Assembly: GCF_001854325.1 (NCBI RefSeq)
Contig: NZ_CP017755.1
Location: 1,550,001 to 1,614,000 of the forward strand
Length of the DNA: 64,000 bases
Direction: 5' to 3'
DNA from: Cupriavidus malaysiensis
Lineage (GTDB): Bacteria > Pseudomonadota > Gammaproteobacteria > Burkholderiales > Burkholderiaceae
Position 1 is the first letter of the stretch. Each line of letters starts with the position of its first letter. The notes under the pieces were generated by a model that saw only the letters and a list, made by a program, of their open reading frames with translations, had not been told where the DNA came from and did not search any database. This document shows, one piece after another, positions 27,946 to 36,329 of the stretch. A program made the translations under genes and the position numbers.

Positions 27946-28947
27946 TCACTCCCCGTCTTGATAAAAGGCGCGCGTATAGACGCGTCTGCAATTGCATTCA
28001 AAGATGTTGCGGCGCTGCGCTTCGCTCAGCCACTCGATGCCTTCGATCACGGGCTTCATGTCGTCGTAGTCGCGCCCGGTCAGCGGGTTGCGCGCGCTGC
28101 CGGTACCCGGCTTCTCAGTGCCGAACAGCACGTTGTCTGTGCCCGCCACCTTGAGCAGCAGATCGATGGCCTCCGGCGAGTAGTTGCAGGTGTCGAAGTA
28201 GAGGCGCTTGAGCTGCTCATCGAAGCCGGTGGTCTCGCCCTTGCGCGCGGACCATGCGCGGAACCGGCCCATCTGGTAGGGAATGGCGCCGCCGCCGTGA
28301 GCGACGACGATCTTCAAGTCCGGAAACTGCTCGAATACCTTGGAACCGAGCAGAGAGACGATGGCAATGCTCTCTTCATTGATGAACTTGAGTGTGTAGG
28401 ACTCGCGCGCGCTGCAGCTTCCCGCCGAATGAATCAGGCCGGGTACGTCGAGCCGGGTCATGGCCTCGTACAGCGGATACCAGAACGGGTCACCCAGCCC
28501 GGGCGGGGTAGGGCCTTCGCCTTCCGTAGGGTCCGGATTGATCAGGCAGCCGACGAAGCCCAGTTCGTTGACGCAGCGCTCCAGTTCCGGCACGGCGCGC
28601 TCGGCGGGCGATTCGAGCATGAACTGCGGCAGGCCGGCCACGCCGCGGAAACGGTCGGGGAACAACGCGACGTAGCGGGCGATGAGGTCGTTGCAATGGC
28701 GCGACCAGAGCTCCGTGACGCGCCCTGGCTTGACCGAGTGCATCTGCAGGTAAGGCCGTGGCGAGATGAACTGCACGTCGGTGCCGACGGCGTCCATGCT
28801 GCGGACCAGCTCTTCCGCTACCTTGCGCACGGAGTCGTCCGCGATTTTCGGCGTGGTGGAGGGGTTGGCACGGCCGCCGACAAGTTCCGCCATATAGCGG
28901 AAGCTCTCGGCGGGCATGACGACGTGGGCGTGGGAATCGATGATCAT
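27946..28947 (-). CDS. Amidohydrolase-2 family protein, LigJ-like (4-oxalomesaconate hydratase type)
   Basis: A 333-aa metal-dependent TIM-barrel protein. H6-x-H8 (SHAHVV), SPRPYLQMHSVKP, LGDPFWYPLYEAM, FINEESIAIV and HGGGAIPYQMGRF correspond closely to what I recall of LigJ, which hydrates 4-oxalomesaconate in the protocatechuate 4,5-cleavage and gallate pathways. A decarboxylase of the gamma-resorcylate type is the main alternative. The LigB-like dioxygenase and three RraA/LigK-like proteins in the divergent operon support the hydratase role. Confidence 0.85.
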   Translation of the reverse strand: MIIDSHAHVVMPAESFRYMAELVGGRANPSTTPKIADDSVRKVAEELVRSMDAVGTDVQFISPRPYLQMHSVKPGRVTELWSRHCNDLIARYVALFPDRFRGVAGLPQFMLESPAERAVPELERCVNELGFVGCLINPDPTEGEGPTPPGLGDPFWYPLYEAMTRLDVPGLIHSAGSCSARESYTLKFINEESIAIVSLLGSKVFEQFPDLKIVVAHGGGAIPYQMGRFRAWSARKGETTGFDEQLKRLYFDTCNYSPEAIDLLLKVAGTDNVLFGTEKPGTGSARNPLTGRDYDDMKPVIEGIEWLSEAQRRNIFECNCRRVYTRAFYQDGE

Positions 28948-28953
28948 GGGGTT

Positions 28954-29355
28954 TCAGCCTTGGTTCGCGTCGGCCACGACGGCCAGACACTCGAGTTGCA
29001 ACTGCATGCCGTGCTGCAGGTCGTGCACGACGATATGGCGCGCGGGACGGTCGCGCGGATCGGGAAAACAGGCCAGCCACTGTGTGTTGACGGGCTCGCG
29101 CACGCTGTCGTCCTTGACGTAGACGGTGAGCTTGACCACATCGGCCAGCGTGGCGCCGCCGGCCTCCAGTACGCGCCTCAAATTGACAAAGGCCTGCACG
29201 GCCTGTCCCGATGCCGTCGGTGCGAGCTTGCTGGTGGCGGGATCCTTGCCGGACACGGCAGAAGTGCAGAGCACGTTTCCCACACGCGCCGCGGCCGGGA
29301 TCGGCGCCTGATGGGCAAGGTCGGGGATATCGATGGAACGCAGCGGTCGGGTCAT
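28954..29355 (-). CDS. RidA/YjgF family protein
   Basis: A 133-aa protein of the Rid superfamily, whose members hydrolyse reactive enamine/imine intermediates or act as specific deaminases. VLCTSAVSGKDP, QAVQAFVNLRRVLEAGGATLADVVKLTVYVKD and HDLQHGMQLQLECLAV follow the family pattern, although the C-terminal catalytic Arg-containing segment (usually IEIEAVA) is changed. Its ATG overlaps the GntR stop (ATGA), so it is the first enzyme gene after the regulator. Its role in an aromatic pathway could be tautomerisation or deamination of a ring-cleavage product; this is unproven. Confidence 0.87.
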   Translation of the reverse strand: MTRPLRSIDIPDLAHQAPIPAAARVGNVLCTSAVSGKDPATSKLAPTASGQAVQAFVNLRRVLEAGGATLADVVKLTVYVKDDSVREPVNTQWLACFPDPRDRPARHIVVHDLQHGMQLQLECLAVVADANQG

Positions 29356-30149
29356 GGAGTCCTCGTGGGGCCAGTCGGTGTGATCGGATGACGGTGGAAG
29401 CCGGTCTCGGTTTCGAAGAAATGCGGCGGGACCATGGCCAGGAATTCGGCGAAGCCTGTCGTGCCAGCCGGAACGTGCAGCGTCATGGCATCGGCGGCGT
29501 GTCCTTCGTCACCGCTGACAATCGCTTGCGCGATGCGCTCGTGGTCCTGCAGCGAATGCATGATCTGCGCTTGGGTGACGAAGTCGCGCGGCCGGTAGCG
29601 CTGCACGCGGCGGCGGGCATAGCGGATCTGGCTGGCAAGGTAGTCGTTGCGGCAGCCGGCGTAGATAGCCTCGTGAAATGCGGTGTTGGCTGCGGCGTAT
29701 CCCGCCGCATCCGCCTGTTCGGCGGCTTGCCGGCATTGGCGTAAGCCGTCTTCAAGCGCCCCGTGCAGCGTGGAGTCACCCCGGCGCGCGGCGAGCTTGG
29801 CCGCCAATGCCTCCAGTTCGCCCACATATTCGAGCATCGAACGCACTTCACTGATCGACATGCGCGTAACGGATACACCATGGCGCGCAACAATGCATAC
29901 CAGATCGCTTGCCAACAACTGTTGTATCGCCTCGCGAACCGGCGTCCGCGAGACGTTGAAACGCTGTGCCAGCGCCCGTTCGTCCAGCGGGGTGCCCGGC
30001 GGCAGGATGCCGTTCTCGATCTCTGCGGCCAGCGTCGAGCGTATGTCGCCGGCGAGGCTGGCACGACCGCCAGGCTCGCCGGCGGCGGACGCGGAGCCCG
30101 CTGCCATCGGGGCCGCGGATGCGACAGGTCTTGTTTGAGTAGCGGTCAT
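29352..30149 (-). CDS. GntR family regulator, FCD (FadR) subfamily 1
   Basis: A regulator of ~265 aa. The winged helix-turn-helix is at ~residues 45-105 (LDERALAQRFNVSRTPVREAIQQL), followed by an FCD ligand domain with metal-binding His (AFHEAIYAG; HERI). ATG 30149 is chosen; an upstream TTG start would overlap the operator. It is the first gene of the minus-strand catabolic set and divergent from the plus-strand set. Its C-terminal tail GTTGFAEFLAMVP is shared with the second GntR at 45.5 kb, so the two are paralogues. Confidence 0.9.
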   Translation of the reverse strand: MTATQTRPVASAAPMAAGSASAAGEPGGRASLAGDIRSTLAAEIENGILPPGTPLDERALAQRFNVSRTPVREAIQQLLASDLVCIVARHGVSVTRMSISEVRSMLEYVGELEALAAKLAARRGDSTLHGALEDGLRQCRQAAEQADAAGYAAANTAFHEAIYAGCRNDYLASQIRYARRRVQRYRPRDFVTQAQIMHSLQDHERIAQAIVSGDEGHAADAMTLHVPAGTTGFAEFLAMVPPHFFETETGFHRHPITPTGPTRTP

Positions 30150-30201
30150 GATGCGTGCGCGCTGGGCCAGCAGGGAGCTTGCAGTTTTCCTGCCAGAAAA
30201 T

Positions 30202-30224
30202 ATACAACACAACTATTGTGGTAT
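30202..30224. promoter_or_regulatory. GntR operator candidate A
   Basis: ATACAACA-CAACTAT-TGTGGTAT: 8-bp arms matching at 7 of 8 positions across a 7-bp spacer. It lies 52 bp upstream of the first GntR gene in AT-rich DNA. The same architecture recurs at 30458-30480 and 46351-46373. This supports autoregulation by the FCD regulator. Confidence 0.6.
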
Positions 30225-30457
30225 GCAAATAGGAAGAAGAATGATGCGCGGATGTTGGCTGCTGGGCTCGATCTTTGTATCGGCGTATGCCAGTTGCAGC
30301 GTTATGTTGCAGCGTCATGTGGCGAACTATCCGCGTGCGGCGCGCTGCGGGAAGCATCCGGCGCTGTACTGCTACGTGCCCGGCCTTGGCCCAAGGGGCC
30401 TCACCATCCGGCGTGCTGCGGCTGTCGGGATCCTTGCGGGTAAACACTTATGATTGG

Positions 30458-30480
30458 ATGCCAATAATTTTATCTGGTGT
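30458..30480. promoter_or_regulatory. GntR operator candidate B (plus-strand operon)
   Basis: ATGCCAAT-AATTTTA-TCTGGTGT has the same 8-7-8 layout as the other two sites, with weaker symmetry. It lies 126 bp before the ADP-forming synthetase gene. A further half-site ATGCCAGA is at 30501-30508. The remaining 30150-30605 intergenic DNA is AT-rich and shows no convincing gene. Confidence 0.5.
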
Positions 30481-30605
30481 ATTGAAATTGCTTTTTGTGT
30501 ATGCCAGAATTCTCAAAAATACAGGAGATGTCGTGCGGCTCACCCCTGGTTCGCACGTGTTCCTGTGCTTCTTCTTCCATCGCAAGGTTGCAAGGCGTAC
30601 TTCCC

Positions 30606-32759
30606 ATGAATCCTTCCATCGCTTCCCCCGCTTCACCGGAGCAGGCGTTGCTGCCGCTGGGCCGCATCCTTGCGCCAGCATCGATCGCTATCGTCGGGGC
30701 GTCGGCCGACCCCCGCTCGTTCGGCGGATTCGTCTTGGACAACCTGGAGCGTTTCGGCTACGCCGGCGCCGTACACCTGGTCAGCCGCAGCAGCACCGAA
30801 ATCAACGGCCGGCCCTGCGTCAAAACGGTGGACGCGCTGCCGCAAGGGATAGACCTGGCAGTACTGGCGATTCCCGAGGCCGGTGTGCTGGACGCCGTGC
30901 GTGGTCTGGCGGCGCGCGGCACCCATGCTGCCGTGTTGTTCGCCTCCGGCTACGCGGAGGCGGGCGAGACGGGGCGCGTCAAGCAGGAAGAGCTGGCGCG
31001 GGTGGCGCGTGACAGCGGGATCCTGCTGCTGGGCCCGAATTGCATGGGCTTTACCAATTTCGAAGTGGGTGTGCCGGTGACCTTCGAGCCGCTTGCTCCG
31101 CAGCCGGCCGCGGGCCGGGCCGGCGTGGGCGTGGTGGCGCAGAGCGGCGCCATGGCGGCCAATGTGCGCGATGCGCTGAGCGGCCGGGGTCTGCCGCTGA
31201 CTGCGGTGGTGTCGACGGGTAACGAGGCAGTGCTGGGGCTGGAAGATGTGCTGGCGCACTACATCGCCGATGCGCAGACGCGCGTGATCGCCGTCTATGC
31301 GGAACAGGTGCGCCGCCCGCAGACGTTTCTGCGCCTGGCGCGGCAGGCGCGCGAGGCGGGCAAGCCTGTGGTGATGCTGATGCCGGGGCGCAGTGCGCGG
31401 GCACGCGAGGCCGCGCAGTCGCATACCGGTGCGCTCGCTGGCGATCACGCCACCGCCTCGGCGGCGCTGGCGCGCGAAGCCGTGGTGCTGGTGGATTCGC
31501 TGGACGAGTTGTTCGATGCCGCTGCGATCCTGCTGCGGTTTCCGGTGCCGCCGAGCGGCGGCCCGGCTTTCATGACCGGGTCTGGCGCGATGAAGAACAT
31601 CGCGCTGGATTTCTGCGATGCGCTGGACCTGGACCTGCCTGCGCTGGGCGAGCAGACGACGGCGCGCCTGCAGGCCATGCTGCCGGCCTACGCGGTGGCC
31701 GAGAACCCGCTCGACTACACCACCATCAGCGTGCGCCAGCCTGGGCTGGTGGGCGAACTGCTGCTGGCCATGTTGGCCGACGACAACATCGGCAGCATCG
31801 TGCTCAGCATCCCGGCAGGTCCGACGGTAGCCCAGCGCGACAAGGCCGAGCACATCGTGCCGGCGCTGGCGCGCGCGGAGAAGCCTGCGGTCTTGGTGGT
31901 CACCGGCGACGCAGGTCCGATCGAGCCGTTTTTCGTCGACGCCATCCGCGCCAGCGGCGTGCCGTTCTTCCGCTCCCCCGACCGCGCGCTGCGTGCGCTC
32001 CGGCGCGTGACCGCCTACGGCGAGGCGCTGCAGCGAGCCCGGCGTGCCAACCAGGTCGATCCGGTCGCGGTGGCGTTGCCGGCGCCGCGGCCTCCTTCCG
32101 GTGTGTTTGCCGAGTATCAGGGCAAGGCATGGCTGGCTGCCGCCGGCGTGGCAGTGCCAGCCGGTGGGCTGGCGCAGAGCGTAGAGGATGCGGCCACGAT
32201 CGCCGCGAGCCTTGGCTATCCGGTGGTGATCAAGGCCCAGGCCAGCGAACTGCCGCACAAGAGCGATGTCGGCGGCGTGATCATCGGGCTGGGAGACGAG
32301 GCCGCTTTGCGCGCGGGCTGGCAGCAGTTGCAGGACAACGTCGCCAGGCATCGCCCCGGCCTGCGCCTGGATGGTGTGCTGGTGGAGAAGATGGGCGAGC
32401 GCGGGCTCGAACTGGTGGTCGGGGCGCGCCGCGACGCCGGCTGGGGGCCGGTTGTGCTGGTCGGCCTGGGTGGCATCTGGATCGAGGCACTCGAGGACGT
32501 GCGCCTGTTGCCGGCCGATCTGGCCGAAGAGGACATTGTGACCGAACTCGGACGGCTCAAGGCCGCCTCGCTGCTGCGCGGCATCCGCGGTGCGGCGGCG
32601 GTCGACGTGCGGGCGATCGCACGCGTGGTGGCGCTGATCGGAACGCAGATGCGTGCCAATCCGGCCATCCTGGAGATCGACGTCAATCCTCTGCTGGCCT
32701 ATCCCGACCGTGTGCTCGCCCTCGACGCGCTGGTCGTGTGCGCTGCGCCGCAAGCCTGA
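30606..32759 (+). CDS. ADP-forming acyl-CoA synthetase (acetate-CoA ligase family)
   Basis: A 717-aa fusion of a CoA-binding domain (IAIVGASADPRSFGGFV, ~25-120), a succinyl-CoA-ligase-like domain and a C-terminal ATP-grasp domain (from ~500; ELPHKSDVGGVIIGL, NPLLAYP). SHTGALAGDH around residue 270 holds the His that is phosphorylated in this family. It reversibly makes acyl-CoA from acid, CoA and ATP, giving ADP. ATG 30606 starts just before the family-like sequence; the open frame reaches back to 30495. As first gene of the plus-strand operon it could activate the pathway acid. Confidence 0.9.
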   Translation: MNPSIASPASPEQALLPLGRILAPASIAIVGASADPRSFGGFVLDNLERFGYAGAVHLVSRSSTEINGRPCVKTVDALPQGIDLAVLAIPEAGVLDAVRGLAARGTHAAVLFASGYAEAGETGRVKQEELARVARDSGILLLGPNCMGFTNFEVGVPVTFEPLAPQPAAGRAGVGVVAQSGAMAANVRDALSGRGLPLTAVVSTGNEAVLGLEDVLAHYIADAQTRVIAVYAEQVRRPQTFLRLARQAREAGKPVVMLMPGRSARAREAAQSHTGALAGDHATASAALAREAVVLVDSLDELFDAAAILLRFPVPPSGGPAFMTGSGAMKNIALDFCDALDLDLPALGEQTTARLQAMLPAYAVAENPLDYTTISVRQPGLVGELLLAMLADDNIGSIVLSIPAGPTVAQRDKAEHIVPALARAEKPAVLVVTGDAGPIEPFFVDAIRASGVPFFRSPDRALRALRRVTAYGEALQRARRANQVDPVAVALPAPRPPSGVFAEYQGKAWLAAAGVAVPAGGLAQSVEDAATIAASLGYPVVIKAQASELPHKSDVGGVIIGLGDEAALRAGWQQLQDNVARHRPGLRLDGVLVEKMGERGLELVVGARRDAGWGPVVLVGLGGIWIEALEDVRLLPADLAEEDIVTELGRLKAASLLRGIRGAAAVDVRAIARVVALIGTQMRANPAILEIDVNPLLAYPDRVLALDALVVCAAPQA

Positions 32760-32768
32760 GACAACGCA

Positions 32769-33971
32769 ATGAAGCTCGAATTTTCCGCCGCCGACGAGGC
32801 ATTCCGCCAGGAAGTGCGCGCCTTCGTGCGCGAGAACCTGCCCGCCGATATCAAGCGAAAGGTCGAACTGGGCCTGCGCCTGGAGCATCTGGACTATGTG
32901 ACGTGGTTCCGCATCCTGGAGTCGCGCGGCTGGCTCACGCCGGGCTGGCCGGTCGAGCACGGCGGTCCCGGTTGGAACCACGTGCAGCGCTACATCTTCG
33001 ATGAGGAAACCATGCTCGGCAACGCGCCGCGCATCATCGCCAGTGGTATCCAAATGCTGGGGCCGGTACTGATCGCCTTCGGCACCCCGGAGCAGAAGGC
33101 AAAGTACCTGCCCGATATCCGCCGCAGCAATACCTGGTGGGCGCAGGGATTCTCCGAACCGGGGGCGGGATCCGACCTGGCAACGCTGCGGACCACTGCC
33201 GTGCTGGAGCCGGACGGCAAGCACTTCGTCGTCAACGGCCACAAGGTATGGACCTCGTACGCGCACTGGTGCTCGATGATGTTCGCCCTGGTGCGCACCG
33301 ATCCCGACGCGGCCAAGCCACAGGAAGGCATCTCTTTCCTGCTGATCGACATGGCCTCGCCCGGCGTGACGGTGCGTCCGATCCGCATGCTGGAGGGGGG
33401 TACCGACCTCAACGAGTGTTTTCTCGACAACGTGCGCGTGCCGGTGGAGAACCTCGTCGGCGAACGCAACAAGGGCTGGTCGTATGGCAAGTACCTGCTC
33501 GGCCACGAGCGTACCGGCATTGCCGGCATCGGCTCGTGCAAGCAGCAACTGGCGCGGGCGCGCCGGCTCGCGCAAGCACAGGGGCTGGGCCATGACGCGG
33601 TGCTGGCATCGAAGCTGGCCCAGTTCGAGATCGAGGTGATGGCGCTGGAGTTCACCGCGCTGCGCCTGCTCAGCGCCAACCAGAGCAGTCGGGTGCCGGC
33701 GGTCGAGGCCTCGATGCTGAAGGTGCGTGGCACTGAGTTGCGCCAGGGCATCCATGCGCTGCTGGTGGACATCGCCGGCCCGGGCGCGGTGCCGTTCGAT
33801 CGCGAGGGCAACCTGCTCGAGGCCGCCGGCCTGGAGCGGGAGGGCGCGCCGGTGCCGCCGGAACTGGCCGCGTTGGCGGCCAACTACCTGGACGCGCGCA
33901 AGCTGTCGATCTACGGCGGCGTCAATGAAGTGCAGCGCAACCTGATCAGCAAGGCCTTCCTTGCAGCCTGA
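32769..33971 (+). CDS. Acyl-CoA dehydrogenase 1
   Basis: A 400-aa FAD enzyme introducing a 2,3-double bond in an acyl-CoA. WWAQGFSEPGAGSDLATLRTTA is the FAD/substrate signature, and the C-terminal helical domain has MLKVRGTELRQGIHAL and YGGVNEVQRNLISK. The C-terminal end does not allow the catalytic Glu to be placed with certainty. It is 9 bp from the synthetase and 13 bp from a second, shorter dehydrogenase. Such unequal pairs often form heteromers in steroid and aromatic side-chain degradation. Confidence 0.92.
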   Translation: MKLEFSAADEAFRQEVRAFVRENLPADIKRKVELGLRLEHLDYVTWFRILESRGWLTPGWPVEHGGPGWNHVQRYIFDEETMLGNAPRIIASGIQMLGPVLIAFGTPEQKAKYLPDIRRSNTWWAQGFSEPGAGSDLATLRTTAVLEPDGKHFVVNGHKVWTSYAHWCSMMFALVRTDPDAAKPQEGISFLLIDMASPGVTVRPIRMLEGGTDLNECFLDNVRVPVENLVGERNKGWSYGKYLLGHERTGIAGIGSCKQQLARARRLAQAQGLGHDAVLASKLAQFEIEVMALEFTALRLLSANQSSRVPAVEASMLKVRGTELRQGIHALLVDIAGPGAVPFDREGNLLEAAGLEREGAPVPPELAALAANYLDARKLSIYGGVNEVQRNLISKAFLAA

Positions 33972-33984
33972 CCACTGACCGAAC

Positions 33985-35097
33985 ATGGACTTTTCTCTGA
34001 ACGACGAACACATTGCCCTGCAGGACGCCGTGCGGCGCTTTTGCGACGGCGAGTATCCCGCGCACCAGCGCGGCGACGACGAGCCCGCCGAGGTGGCCGC
34101 GCGGCGCTGGCAAGGCATGGCGGAGCTGGGTCTGCTCGGGCTTCCGCTGGGTACCGACGTGGGTGGCAGCGGTCTGGGCGCGGTGGAATCGATGCTGGTG
34201 GCGCAGGAACTCGGGCGGGCGCTTGGCGGTATCGGCTGGCTCTCCAGTGTGGTGGCCGCCGGCCAATTGCTGGACCAGCTCGGCAGTGCGGCGCAGCGCC
34301 AGCGCTGGCTGCCTGCGCTGGCCAGCGGCGGGGCGCGCGCCGCGCTGGCCCTGCACGAGGCCGGCGCACGCTACGACTACCGCCGCCCCGCCACACAGGC
34401 CCGCCGCCAGGGTTCGGGCTGGGTGCTCGAAGGCGGCAAGACACTGGTCCTGGATGGCGCCGCGGCGCAACTGCTGATCGTGTCGGCGCAGGTGGAGGGC
34501 GGCGGCCCGACCTTGTTCGTGGTCGAGGCCGGAGCGCCGGGTGTCGAAGTGCAGGACTTTGCCACGCTGGATGGCCGCCGCGCGGCCAGCGTGACGCTGC
34601 GAGGCGTGGCGCTGACGGCCGGAGATGTACTGGGCGAGGTGGGCGGGGCATTGCCTGGCATCGAAGCCACGGCCGACCGAGTCAACGCCGCGCTGTGCGC
34701 GGAAGCCGCTGGCGCGCTGCAAGCGCTGATCGACCTGAGCGCCGAGCAACTCAGGACACGCAAGCAGTTCGGCGCTCTACTGGCCAGGTTCCAGGTGTTG
34801 CAGCATCGCGTCGCCGACATGCTGATCGCGCTCGAACAGTGCAAGTCGATGGCTTGCGCCGCGGCCATGGCGGTGGATGCCGGTGAGCCGGCGCTGCGCC
34901 GCCGCCTGGTCTCCGCCGCCAAGGTGGTGGCCGGCCAGGCTGGACGTCAGGTCGGCGAGTGGGCGATCCAGATGCATGGCGCCATGGGCATGACCGACGA
35001 ATGCCGCGTCGGCCACTACGCCAAGCGACTGCTGGTGATCGGCCAACTGTTCGGCGATGCCTCATATCACCTGGACCGCTTCGCCGCGGCGTCCTAG
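33985..35097 (+). CDS. Acyl-CoA dehydrogenase 2
   Basis: A 370-aa acyl-CoA dehydrogenase-like protein with DFSLNDEHIALQDAVRRFCDGEYP at the N-terminus and QTRKQFGALLARFQ-type and QMHGAMGMTDECRVGHYAKRL motifs near the C-terminus. The middle beta domain is poorly conserved (the usual WITN/SEPxAGSD is replaced by LHEAGARYDYR). It may therefore be the non-canonical partner of the preceding dehydrogenase in a heteromer. It is co-transcribed in the plus-strand operon. Confidence 0.9.
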   Translation: MDFSLNDEHIALQDAVRRFCDGEYPAHQRGDDEPAEVAARRWQGMAELGLLGLPLGTDVGGSGLGAVESMLVAQELGRALGGIGWLSSVVAAGQLLDQLGSAAQRQRWLPALASGGARAALALHEAGARYDYRRPATQARRQGSGWVLEGGKTLVLDGAAAQLLIVSAQVEGGGPTLFVVEAGAPGVEVQDFATLDGRRAASVTLRGVALTAGDVLGEVGGALPGIEATADRVNAALCAEAAGALQALIDLSAEQLRTRKQFGALLARFQVLQHRVADMLIALEQCKSMACAAAMAVDAGEPALRRRLVSAAKVVAGQAGRQVGEWAIQMHGAMGMTDECRVGHYAKRLLVIGQLFGDASYHLDRFAAAS

Positions 35098-35181
35098 GTT
35101 CCGCTGCATCGCTGGGCGCGCGCGGAAAGACAAGATCGACAACAGCCAAAGCGTCGAGAGACAGACGCAAGGAGACAGCAG

Positions 35182-36174
35182 ATGGCCATTTTCAGCAAGC
35201 TACGCCGCACCGGGATCGTCCTCGCGGCCGGACTGGGCATCGGGTGGGCCGCGATGACAGCCGCTCAGGAGCGGCAGCCGATCCGGCTGTTGGTGGGATT
35301 CCCGCCGGGCGGCTCGACCGACACGGTGGCGCGCATCCTGGCCGACAAGCTGCGCATCGTCCTCGACCAGCCCGTGGTGGTCGACAACCGACCGGGCGCG
35401 GGCGGCCGGCTGGCTACCGGCATGCTGAAGAACAGTACGCCCGACGGCTCGACCTACATGGTCGCACCCAACGCCACGGCGATCTTCCCGACCCTGCTCT
35501 ACCCGCCGGCTGCGCTGCGCTACGACCTGCTGACCGATCTGGCACCGGTCGCGATGGTCGTGTCTTATCCGCTGGCGTTGGTCGTCAGCACGCGGGTGGG
35601 CGTCAGCAATGTCAATGAGTACGTGGCCTGGGTCAAGGCTCACCCGAAGGAGGCTGTGTTCGGCACCGCGGGACTGGGTGGACAGACGCACTTCACCGGG
35701 CTGCAGTTCGGCAAGGCGGCGGGTGTGGCGCTCAATGTCGTCCCCTACAAAGGCAATGGACCGCTCACCACGGATCTGCTCGGCGGCCAGCTTGCCGCGG
35801 CGGTGATGACGGCGGGCGACATTCTCCCGCACCAGCGCAGCGGCAGGGTCAAGGTAATCGGCGTGTTCGCCGCTAAGCGCTCGCCGCTGATGCCGGAGGT
35901 ACCGACTGTGGCCGAGCAGGGGGTCAAGGTCGACGCTGCTGAGGCGTGGGCGGCCGTCTGGGCACCGGCGCGTACGCCGAAGGCCGAGATCGAGCGCATG
36001 CAGGCGGCACTAGGCAAGGTGCTGGCAATGCCGGAAGTCCAGCACACCCTGACGCAGAACGCCACGCAGCACCCTGATTTCCGTCCCGCTGCCGAACTCG
36101 ATCGGCTCCAGCGTAGTGAGCTGGCCTACTGGGGCCCTGTGATCAAGGCGAGTGGATTCACGCCCGAGCAATGA
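35182..36174 (+). CDS. Bug/TctC family periplasmic solute-binding protein 2
   Basis: A 330-aa secreted binding protein with a classical signal peptide (cleavage about TAAQ~29). RLLVGFPPGGSTDTVARILADKL, VVVDNRPGAGGRLATG and YKGNGPLTTDLLGGQ identify the Bug family. It is preceded by AAGGAGA. It is related to the Bug protein of the divergent operon (shared FGTxGLGGQ.HF.GLQFGKAAG segment), suggesting duplicated binding proteins for one or two related carboxylates. No TctAB is nearby. Confidence 0.93.
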   Translation: MAIFSKLRRTGIVLAAGLGIGWAAMTAAQERQPIRLLVGFPPGGSTDTVARILADKLRIVLDQPVVVDNRPGAGGRLATGMLKNSTPDGSTYMVAPNATAIFPTLLYPPAALRYDLLTDLAPVAMVVSYPLALVVSTRVGVSNVNEYVAWVKAHPKEAVFGTAGLGGQTHFTGLQFGKAAGVALNVVPYKGNGPLTTDLLGGQLAAAVMTAGDILPHQRSGRVKVIGVFAAKRSPLMPEVPTVAEQGVKVDAAEAWAAVWAPARTPKAEIERMQAALGKVLAMPEVQHTLTQNATQHPDFRPAAELDRLQRSELAYWGPVIKASGFTPEQ

Positions 36175-36329
36175 AACCGAGGCGCGCTTGCGCGCCGCCA
36201 GGTCCGCCGAATCGTTGGTGATGCAGGTCGAAGCCTTGCCCTGCGGGTGACATCGGGTCGTCCGCGGCAGGCACCGATCGACTTCACCGCGGTGGCTGGC
36301 CTGCCTGTCCCCCGACCTCTGCAATCATC

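Noticed and set aside
30148..30453. Small plus-strand frames in the GntR/synthetase intergenic region
   Set aside because: They overlap the operators and promoter, have no family match, and lack initiation signals.
30633..34118. 1161-codon minus-strand frame opposite the synthetase and acyl-CoA dehydrogenase genes
   Set aside because: It is antisense of three recognisable enzymes, with no start signal or family match.
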